Shown here: piece by piece, positions 45,736 to 53,127 of the stretch | How the letters are laid out: the number at the start of each line of letters is the position of its first letter | Position numbering within the stretch: position 1 is the stretch's first letter | Source: DASVEE01 sp036380735 | GTDB taxonomy: Bacteria > Acidobacteriota > Thermoanaerobaculia > Gp7-AA8 | Reading direction: 5' to 3' | Assembly (NCBI GenBank): GCA_036380735.1 | Contig: DASVEE010000020.1 | Coordinates: forward strand, 1 to 64,000 | DNA length: 64,000 nt | Notes under the pieces: generated by a model | What the model was told of the DNA's origin: nothing | Databases searched by the model: none | What the model saw: only the letters and a program-made list of their open reading frames with translations | Translations under genes and position numbers: made by a program

Positions 45736-47319
45736 ATGAGAAGCAAAGTCGTGGCGTTGATCCTCGCCGCCGGACTCGCGGTGACCGCGGCCGCCGAGCG
45801 CCGGCGAGCCGTCGAGAAGCCGGTCGGCAGCAGCGATGCGGACTTTCTCCGCCGCGTGACGCTCGACCTCACCGGTCAGATTCCAGACGCAATGACGGTG
45901 GTCTCTTTCCTCGACGATCCATCAGCGGAGAAACGGCGCCTGAAGATCGATGAGCTGCTGGCGTCGGAGGCCTTCAACGACCGTTGGACCCTCTGGTTCG
46001 GCGATCTCGTGCAGAACGTGCAGGTCGCGAACAACATTCGCGAGTACTACATCGGCCGCAACGCGTACCACGCCTGGATCCGATCCTCGATCGCCGGACG
46101 CAAACCGTACGACGCGATGGTGCGCGAGCTGCTCGCCGGGCGCGGCGACAGCTTCGAGAGCGGCGTCGCGAACTACGTCGTGCGCCAGATCCAGACGAAC
46201 GGGCCGCCGCAGGACACGCTCGACAACCTCGCCGCCCACTCCGCAGAAAAGTTCCTCGGCATTCCGGCGCTCTGCGTCTCCTGTCACGACGGCTTCGCCC
46301 ACCTCGAGACGGTCAACACGTACCTCGCGAAGAAGAAGCGGATGGACTTCTGGAAGATGGCCGCGTTCTTCTCGCAGACTACCGCGCGGCCGATGAACGC
46401 GAACATCCCGGAGAACCCCGCCGTCCGCAAGTTCCTCATCGGCGCCAACCCCCGCGGCGCGTATCTGCTCAACACGACCGACGGCAACAAGTCGCCGCGC
46501 CAGCCGCGCACAGGCGAGCCGTCCAGCGTCTCGCCCGCGTTCCTCCTGACCGGCGAAGAGCCGCGCGCGGGCGAAGACTGGCGCGACGCCTACGGCCGCA
46601 TGCTCACGGCCGATCGGCAGTTCGCCCGTGCGACCGTGAACCTCCTCTGGAAAGAGCTCACCGGGCGCGCGTTCGTCGAGCCGGTCAACGCGTTCGACCT
46701 CGCGAAGCTCGATACGCAACCGTCGGATCCCGCGCTCCTCGAAACGCTGACCGGTACGTTCATCAGCAGCGGCTACGACCTGCGAGCGCTGCTGCGCACG
46801 ATCGCGAGCTCCGCGACGTACCAGCACGCTGCACGCACGCGCCGGCTCCCGGCGGAGATGCTGCTCGACGCCATCGCCAAAGCGACGAACGTCCCGCTGC
46901 GCCTCAACGTGCAGGGGGTCGGCACGGTCGATCGCGCGCTGCTGCTGCCCGATCCATTCGAAGGAGGGCGGCGGAGCGCGACGGCGCAGTTCATGGACAC
47001 GTTCGGCCGCGGCGACCGCGACGACGTCGCGCGCAACAACGACAGCTCCGTCGCGCAGGCGCTCTCGCTGCTGAACGACACCGTCGTGACGCAGCGCGTG
47101 CGGCGCAACACCGCCGGCTCCGCCGTCGGCCGCGTGCTGGCGAAGACGAGCGATCCCGGCGCGATCGTCGACGAGCTCTATCTCGTCACGCTCTCGCGGC
47201 GTCCGGCGGACGAAGAGCGCGCCATCGCCACGGCGTACCTGCGCGGCGGCAATCTCGCCGCGCGCACGGAAGACCTGCAATTCGCTCTCATCAACTCGTT
47301 CGAGTTTCTTTTCTACTGA
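45736..47319 (+). CDS. DUF1549/DUF1553-type secreted protein with one haem motif
   Basis: 527 residues with a signal peptide (VVALILAAGLAVTAAAERRR). The N-terminal part (FLRRVTLDLTGQIPDAMTV, LLASEAFNDRWTLWFGDLVQ) is DUF1549. CVSCH near residue 180 is a c-type haem motif followed by FAHLETVNTYL. The C-terminal part (VNLLWKELTGRAFVEPVNAF, ALLRTIASSATYQ, LYLVTLSRRPADEERA) is DUF1553. Such proteins, common in Planctomycetes and Acidobacteria, are always paired with a DUF1501 protein. Function is unknown, probably polysaccharide or surface polymer processing. ATG at 45736. Confidence 0.85.
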   Translation: MRSKVVALILAAGLAVTAAAERRRAVEKPVGSSDADFLRRVTLDLTGQIPDAMTVVSFLDDPSAEKRRLKIDELLASEAFNDRWTLWFGDLVQNVQVANNIREYYIGRNAYHAWIRSSIAGRKPYDAMVRELLAGRGDSFESGVANYVVRQIQTNGPPQDTLDNLAAHSAEKFLGIPALCVSCHDGFAHLETVNTYLAKKKRMDFWKMAAFFSQTTARPMNANIPENPAVRKFLIGANPRGAYLLNTTDGNKSPRQPRTGEPSSVSPAFLLTGEEPRAGEDWRDAYGRMLTADRQFARATVNLLWKELTGRAFVEPVNAFDLAKLDTQPSDPALLETLTGTFISSGYDLRALLRTIASSATYQHAARTRRLPAEMLLDAIAKATNVPLRLNVQGVGTVDRALLLPDPFEGGRRSATAQFMDTFGRGDRDDVARNNDSSVAQALSLLNDTVVTQRVRRNTAGSAVGRVLAKTSDPGAIVDELYLVTLSRRPADEERAIATAYLRGGNLAARTEDLQFALINSFEFLFY

Positions 47320-47328
47320 GGTGCCGTG

Positions 47329-48600
47329 ATGTGCACGCGACGCAATTTCCTGAAGACCACCGGCCTCGTCGCCTCGACGTTCGTCTTCGACCCGGCACGC
47401 CTCCTCGCCTCGACCCGCACGAGCGCGAACGTCTCACTGCAGAACTCGGCCATAAGCGTGATCTTCATCTTCCTCTCCGGTGCGCCGAGCCAGGTCGACA
47501 CGTGGGACCTCAAGGAAGGATCGTGGACGCCTGCGGACTTCGAGCCCACGAGCTACGGCGGCGTGCGTTTTCCGCGCGGCCTGCTGCCGAAGACGGCGGA
47601 GCACGCGGGGAAGCTGGCGTTCGTGCGCAGCGGCCTCGCGTGGGCCGCGGTCCATCAGCTCGGCCAGACGTGGGCGCAGATCGCGCGCAATCCCGGCGGT
47701 GCCACCGGCGCCATCGCGCCGCACATGGGCGCGGTCGTGTCGCTCGAATCGCCGGCGGGTGTGCTCCCCGGCTTCATCGCTCTCAACTCCGGCGGCATCC
47801 CCACCAGCGGCTATCTCCCGGCGAAGCACGCGCCCTTCGGGATGCAGACCTCCTCCACCGGACTGGCGACGCTCGCGCATCCCGAGGGGACGGCGCGCTT
47901 CAACGATCGCTACGCGCTGATGCAGCAGCTCGATCCGAAGCGCACGCACGCCGTGCACGACTTCTACGCGCAGGGGAAGACGCTGATGGAGGCGCCGGGC
48001 GTCAATGACCTCTTCACCTTCAGCGATGAGGAGCGGACGCGCTACGGCGGCTCGACGTTCGGCGAGTCGCTCATCGTCGCCCGCAACATCGTCAGCGCCG
48101 ATCGCGGCGCCCGCTTCGTCCAGGTCACCCTCGGCGGCTGGGACCATCACGCCGCCATCTACGACCGCGAAGGCGGGATCTACGCGCAGACCAGCCAGTT
48201 CGATCCCGCGTTCGGCGCGCTGCTCACCGACCTCGAAGCAAGCAAGCGGCTCGACAGCACGCTGATCGTGGTGATGAGCGAGTTCGGACGCACCGTTGGT
48301 GCCCTGAACAACCAGCAGGGGAGAGATCACTACCTCCGCATGTCCATCGTCTTCGCCGGGGCCGGCATCCGCGGCGCCCGCGCCCTCGGCACCACCGACG
48401 CGAAAGGCGAAAACGTGACCGACTACGGCTGGAGCGCCGATCGCGACGTGCGTCCGGAGGACGTCGCGTGCACGATCTACTCCGCGCTGGGGATCGACTA
48501 CACGACCGTCCGCACCGACGATCCGCTGGGACGCGGCTTCGAGTACGTGCCGTACGCGCGCGAAGGGTTGTACGCGCCGATCGATGAGTTGTGGGGGTGA
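47329..48600 (+). CDS. DUF1501 protein with Tat signal
   Basis: 423 residues. The signal CTRRNFLKTTGLVASTFVF carries the twin-arginine motif. The body has alkaline-phosphatase-superfamily features (SVIFIFLSGAPSQVDTWDL, VQVTLGGWDHHAAIYD, IVVMSEFGRTVG, GRDHYLRMSIVFAGAGIRGA), matching DUF1501. It starts 9 bases after the DUF1549 stop and forms the usual pair. ATG at 47329 is preferred to the GTG one codon earlier. A heptamer hairpin follows the stop codon. Confidence 0.85.
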   Translation: MCTRRNFLKTTGLVASTFVFDPARLLASTRTSANVSLQNSAISVIFIFLSGAPSQVDTWDLKEGSWTPADFEPTSYGGVRFPRGLLPKTAEHAGKLAFVRSGLAWAAVHQLGQTWAQIARNPGGATGAIAPHMGAVVSLESPAGVLPGFIALNSGGIPTSGYLPAKHAPFGMQTSSTGLATLAHPEGTARFNDRYALMQQLDPKRTHAVHDFYAQGKTLMEAPGVNDLFTFSDEERTRYGGSTFGESLIVARNIVSADRGARFVQVTLGGWDHHAAIYDREGGIYAQTSQFDPAFGALLTDLEASKRLDSTLIVVMSEFGRTVGALNNQQGRDHYLRMSIVFAGAGIRGARALGTTDAKGENVTDYGWSADRDVRPEDVACTIYSALGIDYTTVRTDDPLGRGFEYVPYAREGLYAPIDELWG

Positions 48601-48602
48601 GG

Positions 48603-48704
48603 CGGTTTGAGTTTTCGGTTTTTGGTTTTCGGTTTTCGGTGCTGCGCTGGGCAACACTCGCGGCGCTGGGCACCACCGAAAACCAACAACCGAAAACCGA
48701 CAAC
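48603..48704. repeat. Heptamer-unit hairpin (CGGTTTT type)
   Basis: CGGTTTTTGGTTTTCGGTTT pairs with CCGAAAACCAACAACCGAAA; GGTGCTGCGC in the loop faces GGCGCTGGGCACC. It occupies the gap between DUF1501 and the DUF4388-FHA gene. Confidence 0.85.
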
Positions 48705-48733
48705 AGCTTCACGTTCCCCGCTAAACTCGCCGC

Positions 48734-49624
48734 ATGCAGGTCATCCTTCAGGGCAGTCTGCGGCACTTCCGTCCGGGTGAGTTGCTGGCGTTCATCTGCA
48801 CGCAGGCGCGCGGCGGAACGCTCGACCTCGAGTCCGCGGGACGGCGGACGCGGATCTTCTGTGATGGCGGGCATGTCGTGTGGGCCGAGGGGAAGGAGCA
48901 GCGCGACGTCACGGAGACGGTGCTGGAGACGTTCGACTGGAACAGCGGCACCTTCACGCTGCTCGACCAGGTCGTCCTGCCCGAGGGCGTGCGGCCGGTT
49001 GCGCTCGAAGTGCCGGCGCTGCTCGAAGAAGCCGCGCGGCGCGCGGAGTCGCTGAAGTACGACCCGGCAACGCGTTTCCGCGTCGTGGAGAATCCGCGGC
49101 AGGACATCAGCCTCACGGGCGATGAATTCAAGCTCCTCTTCCGCATTGGTCCGGGCAAATCATTCGCCGAGCTGTCGGCGGAGTTCCCCGACGCTTCGCC
49201 GATGCTCCGCAAGCTGGCGCAGAACGGACTCGTGCTCGTCGATGGTGCCGCGGCCGAGGTGCCGCGCACGACGGCGGCGCGCAGCGCGCCGCTGGCCGGG
49301 ACGCTGACGCCCGACGGCGGCGCGGAGGTGCACCTGCTCCTCGACCCGGAGTACACGATCGGCCGCGACAAATCGAACACGATCGTGATCGCCGACGGCA
49401 GCGTCTCGTCCAAGCACGCGCGCATCGAGCGCACCGGCGACGGCTTCATCCTCGAGGACCTCCAGAGCCGCAACGGCTCGTACGTCAACGGCGAGCGCAT
49501 CACGGCCCGCCGCCCCCTCAAAGACGGCGATCTGGTCCGACTGGGCAAGGTGATCCTGACGTTCAACCTGGCCGCGGAGGCGAAGGCGGGGGATACCACC
49601 CAGCCGGAAGTGCATCTGAAGTGA
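48734..49624 (+). CDS. DUF4388-FHA regulatory protein
   Basis: 296 residues. An N-terminal DUF4388 domain (MQVILQGSLRHFRPGELLAF, GTLDLESAGRRTRIFCDGG, WNSGTFTLLD) is followed by a helical middle and a C-terminal FHA domain (about 205-285). The FHA core is intact: YTIGRDKSN, SVSSKHARIER, LEDLQSRNGSYVNGERI, with the Arg, Ser and Asn used for phosphothreonine binding. No membrane helix. It probably reads Ser/Thr kinase signals in the cytoplasm. It is the first gene of the redox locus, separated from the flavoprotein by a 9-bp inverted repeat. Confidence 0.85.
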   Translation: MQVILQGSLRHFRPGELLAFICTQARGGTLDLESAGRRTRIFCDGGHVVWAEGKEQRDVTETVLETFDWNSGTFTLLDQVVLPEGVRPVALEVPALLEEAARRAESLKYDPATRFRVVENPRQDISLTGDEFKLLFRIGPGKSFAELSAEFPDASPMLRKLAQNGLVLVDGAAAEVPRTTAARSAPLAGTLTPDGGAEVHLLLDPEYTIGRDKSNTIVIADGSVSSKHARIERTGDGFILEDLQSRNGSYVNGERITARRPLKDGDLVRLGKVILTFNLAAEAKAGDTTQPEVHLK

Positions 49625-49735
49625 CGATAAGACGAATAGGACCTATAGGACGAATAGGACAGATAGGACACACCCCCCGGCCGCTTCTGTCCTATCTGTC
49701 CCATTCGTCCCATTCGTCCTATAGGTCCTATCGTT
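49624..49735. repeat. 9-bp-unit hairpin, about 46 bp per arm
   Basis: The 5' arm (49624-49671) and 3' arm (49689-49735) are near-perfect complements across a C/G-rich loop of about 17 bases; both end in CGATA-type caps. It is the best-preserved hairpin of the 9-bp family and lies between two co-directional genes. Confidence 0.88.
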
Positions 49736-49807
49736 TCTCTCCCGGTTTCCCACAGGCGGCCAACCCACCACGCCAAACGCGCCTACAATAAACCCTACAA
49801 GTTCCTG

Positions 49808-52162
49808 ATGACCTACGACCTCCTGATTGTCGGTTCCGGCCCGGCCGGTCTGGCGGCGGCGTCGCACGCGCAGGCGTGTGGGCTGCGCTATGTCCTGCTC
49901 GAGCGGGCGCCGCATCTCGCCAACACGATCTGGGAGTACCAGGCGCGCAAGTACGTCATGGCGGAGCCGATGCTGATCCCGGGGCGCGGGGAGCTGCCGT
50001 TCGCGGCGGGTTCGCGTGAGTCGATCCTCGACGCGTGGGCGGAGCATGCCGGCGCGCGGCAGCTCGCGATCGAGCTCGGCGCCGAGGTGAAGAAGCTCGA
50101 GCGCGTCGAGGGCGGCTTCGTCGTCAGGACCGCGTCGAAGGAGTACAGCGCGAAGAAGGTCGTTCTCGCGATGGGCACGCAGGGGAACCCGCGCAAGCTC
50201 GGCGCGCCGGGGGAGGAGCTGCCGCACGTCCGCTCGCGTCTCGTCGATCCGGCCGAGCATCAGGACCAGGACATCCTCGTCGTCGGCGCCGGCGATTCCG
50301 CGCTCGAAATCGCCATCGCGCTTTCCGACGAGAACCGCGTCGGCCTGCTCGTGCGCGGTCCCGAGATCACGCGCGCGAACGAGATCCTGACGAAGGAGAT
50401 CCTGTCGCGGCAGGCCAGCGGCCGGATGACGGTCTACTTCAGCGCCACCGTGAAACAGGTCTACGACGGGTACGCCGATCTCACCGTGCGCGGCGAGCTG
50501 ACGCGCGTGCCCGCGGACCTCATCTTCCTGAAGCTCGGTGCCGACGCCCCGCGCAAGTTCTTCGAAGCCATCGGCATCCGCTACAGCGGCGATCGCCCGA
50601 TCCTCAGCCCGGTGCACGAAACAACCGTGCCCGGCCTCTTCCTCATCGGCGCCGCCAGCGGCCGCGATCTCATCAAGCTGGGGATGAACCAGGGATGGGA
50701 AGTGGTGGAGCATCTGATGGGACGCGAGGTGGAGCCGGCCGACGAGGCCGTGCTGCGCGAGCGCCTCCCGTTCTGGGAGGGCTCCGTGCGCGAGCGCATC
50801 GCCGCGATCCGCAGCCGCGTGCCGCTCCTCGCTGCCGCCGACGAACAGCAACTGCGCGACACGTTCCTCGCCACGCGCGTCCGCGAGTACAAGAACGGCG
50901 AGACGATCATCCGCCAGAACGACTACACGAACGACTTCCTCATCATCGCCTCCGGCCGCGTGGAGCTGTGGAAGCGCCCCGAGGCTTCCGAGTCCGAGGT
51001 GAAGGTGGCGGAGCTGACGGCAGGGAACTTCTTCGGCGAGATGTCGCTCATCTCCGGCCGCCGCCGCACCGCGACGGCGAAAGCCGCCGGCGTCACGCGC
51101 ATGATCGAGATCCCCCGCAAGGCGATCCTGAAGCTGCTGGCGTCGTCGCCGCGTGCGAAAGGGCTCGTCGACCAGGCATTCCTCCTCCGCGCCTTCGGCG
51201 GCTATCTCTTCCCCGGCGTCAACGAAGCCCTCCTCGGGCAGCTCGTCGACAAAGCAGTCGTCAACTCGTACGGCAAAGACGCGGTGGTCTTCCGCGAGAA
51301 CGATCCGGCCGATGCCTTCTACCTGATCCGCAACGGGATGGTGAAGATCGCCAAGACGTCCGGCGACAAGGAGGTCGTGCTCTCGTACCTCGTCGCCGGA
51401 AACTTCTTCGGCGAGGCGGCGCTCTTCTCGAAAGGGGACCGCACCGCGACTGTCACGACGATCTTTCCGTCCGATCTCATCAAGCTGGGCAAACGTGAGT
51501 TCGACGAATTCCTCGCCGCGCATCCCGATCTTCGCGAAGCGCCGCTGCGCAAGCTCGAGGAGCGCCGCATTGCCGGTCTGATCGCCGAGGCGACGCCGGG
51601 CTCGGGGAGCATCCTCTCGGATCTGATCCGCGAAGAGGTGGTCATGGGGACGCAGACGCTCCTCATCGACGATCACCGCTGCATCCGCTGCTCGAACTGC
51701 ATCCGCGCGTGCGAAGGCGTGCACGACGACGGGCAGGCGCGCCTCTCGCTGACGGGCATCAAGTTCTACAACCTGCTCGCGCCGAACTCCTGCTGGCAGT
51801 GCGAGAACCCCCTCTGCATGCTGGACTGTCCGCCCGACGCGATCGCGCGCGATCCGCGCGGCGAGGTGTACATCAAGAGCAACTGCATCGGCTGCGGCAA
51901 CTGCGAGAACAACTGCCCCTACGGCAACATCTTCATGGTGCACAAGGAGCCGAAGCGCACGATCTTCTCGTGGGTCGCCTCGCTCTTCAAGAAGGAAGAG
52001 CAGGTCGAGCAGACCGTCGCCGTGAAGTGCGATCTCTGCCGCGACATCAAGGGCGGCCCCGCGTGCGTGCGCAGCTGCCCCACCGGCGCCGCCATCCGTC
52101 TGACCCCGGAGCAGTATCGGGAGACGCTGGAGGAACTGGTGATCTCGAGGGGCGAGAGGTGA
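49808..52162 (+). CDS. FAD-dependent oxidoreductase with two cNMP-binding domains and ferredoxin module
   Basis: 784 residues, four parts. (1) Pyridine-nucleotide disulfide oxidoreductase fold, about 1-310: YDLLIVGSGPAGLAAASHA for FAD, ILVVGAGDSALEIAIA for NAD(P), and GLFLIGAAS; no redox CxxC is seen. (2) cNMP-binding domain, about 345-445: YKNGETIIRQNDYTNDFLII, GNFFGEMSLISGRRRTATA. (3) A second one, about 470-575: VFRENDPADAFYLIRNGMVK, GNFFGEAALFSKGDRTATV. (4) Ferredoxin region, about 620-765: CIRCSNCIRAC, CWQCENPLCMLDCP, CIGCGNCENNCPYG, CDLCRDIKGGPACVRSCP, room for four clusters. NAD(P)H-to-Fe-S electron transfer under nucleotide control is inferred. ATG at 49808. The next gene starts 4 bases after the stop. 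Confidence 0.85.
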   Translation: MTYDLLIVGSGPAGLAAASHAQACGLRYVLLERAPHLANTIWEYQARKYVMAEPMLIPGRGELPFAAGSRESILDAWAEHAGARQLAIELGAEVKKLERVEGGFVVRTASKEYSAKKVVLAMGTQGNPRKLGAPGEELPHVRSRLVDPAEHQDQDILVVGAGDSALEIAIALSDENRVGLLVRGPEITRANEILTKEILSRQASGRMTVYFSATVKQVYDGYADLTVRGELTRVPADLIFLKLGADAPRKFFEAIGIRYSGDRPILSPVHETTVPGLFLIGAASGRDLIKLGMNQGWEVVEHLMGREVEPADEAVLRERLPFWEGSVRERIAAIRSRVPLLAAADEQQLRDTFLATRVREYKNGETIIRQNDYTNDFLIIASGRVELWKRPEASESEVKVAELTAGNFFGEMSLISGRRRTATAKAAGVTRMIEIPRKAILKLLASSPRAKGLVDQAFLLRAFGGYLFPGVNEALLGQLVDKAVVNSYGKDAVVFRENDPADAFYLIRNGMVKIAKTSGDKEVVLSYLVAGNFFGEAALFSKGDRTATVTTIFPSDLIKLGKREFDEFLAAHPDLREAPLRKLEERRIAGLIAEATPGSGSILSDLIREEVVMGTQTLLIDDHRCIRCSNCIRACEGVHDDGQARLSLTGIKFYNLLAPNSCWQCENPLCMLDCPPDAIARDPRGEVYIKSNCIGCGNCENNCPYGNIFMVHKEPKRTIFSWVASLFKKEEQVEQTVAVKCDLCRDIKGGPACVRSCPTGAAIRLTPEQYRETLEELVISRGER

Positions 52163-52166
52163 GCTC

Positions 52167-53003
52167 GTGACCGCGATCGCGCGTTCCGGCACGCTCTGGC
52201 GAACGATCTTCGCCCTGCTGCTGGCGACGACCGTCGCGGTCTACTTTCTCTACGCGCAGCGCGAGTACACCCACGGCGGCTCGACGATCGGGCTGGTCTA
52301 CGGCATCGCCGGCTTCGCGCTGATCCTGCTGCTGGCGTTCTTCGGCATCCGCAAGCGGTGGTATCGCTCGCGCTTCGGCACGCTCGAGCAGTGGCTGCAA
52401 TCGCACATCTACCTCGGCGTGCTCGTGCTGGTGATCCTGCTGATGCACACCGGCGGCCGCTTCAACGACCGCATCGCCGTGGCGACGCTTGCGCTGGCGG
52501 CGATCGTCGTCGGCAGCGGCATCGTCGGCGCGGTGCTCTACGTGACGGTGCCGCGCCTGCTCACCGAAGTGGAGTCGAACCTGACGGTGGATGAGCTCTC
52601 CGATCAGCTCAATCAACTGACCCGGCAGATGGCGCGCGTGGCGTCCGGCCAGTCCGCACCGTTTCAGCGCATCTACGATGAGCTGATTCGCGACTCCACG
52701 CCGGGCTTCGCCGCCGGCTGGCGTCTGATCCTGTCACGCGCGCGGCGGAAGCAGCAGAAGTCGACCGGCGATTGGGCGCAGTTGCTGGGCCTCGTCCCGA
52801 AAGAAGAGCAGGAAGAGCTGCGGCAGCTACTGGTGGTGTCGCGCCAGCGGAAGGAGTTGCTGCTGCGGCTGGTCTATCAGCAGCGCTACAAGAACCTGCT
52901 GGAGTTCTGGCTGTACATCCACGTCCCGTTCACCTTTGCGCTGCTGGTCTTTTCCGTGGCCCACATCGCGGCGGTCTTCTATTACGGGAGATTGCCGTGG
53001 TGA
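52167..53003 (+). CDS. Four-helix di-haem b-type membrane protein
   Basis: 278 residues, GTG start with a G-rich site in the preceding gene's end. Hydrophobic helices lie at about 12-30, 42-62, 82-98 with 108-130, and 255-275. Paired His residues sit 13 apart in SHIYLGVLVLVILLMHTGG and 14 apart in YIHVPFTFALLVFSVAHIAA, a spacing that can hold two b haems across the membrane. A soluble helical region (about 135-245) lies between. No named family is recognised with confidence; it could receive electrons from the flavoprotein-ferredoxin encoded just before it and pass them to quinone or the periplasm. Confidence 0.65.
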   Translation: MTAIARSGTLWRTIFALLLATTVAVYFLYAQREYTHGGSTIGLVYGIAGFALILLLAFFGIRKRWYRSRFGTLEQWLQSHIYLGVLVLVILLMHTGGRFNDRIAVATLALAAIVVGSGIVGAVLYVTVPRLLTEVESNLTVDELSDQLNQLTRQMARVASGQSAPFQRIYDELIRDSTPGFAAGWRLILSRARRKQQKSTGDWAQLLGLVPKEEQEELRQLLVVSRQRKELLLRLVYQQRYKNLLEFWLYIHVPFTFALLVFSVAHIAAVFYYGRLPW

Positions 53004-53018
53004 CAGTGGGGGGACGTG

Positions 53019-53100
53019 GTCCGTTGACCGTTGTCCGTTGTCCGTGCTGCGCTGCACGCCTAGCGCAGCACGGACAACGGACAACGGAAAACGGACAACG
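53019..53100. repeat. Heptamer-unit hairpin (CCGTTGT type)
   Basis: CCGTTGACCGTTGTCCGTTG pairs with ACGGACAACGGACAACGG; the loop has GTGCTGCGCTGCACGCC and AGCGCAGCAC, which also pair. It separates the b-type protein gene from the FHA-cytochrome gene, ending 27 bases before its GTG. Confidence 0.88.
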
Positions 53101-53127
53101 CGGCGGCGCCGCCGGCGGCGGTGCCAC

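Noticed and set aside
52936..53127. N-terminal extension of the FHA-cytochrome
   Set aside because: It would translate the end of the preceding gene in another frame and a heptamer hairpin; the FHA domain begins at the GTG at 53128.
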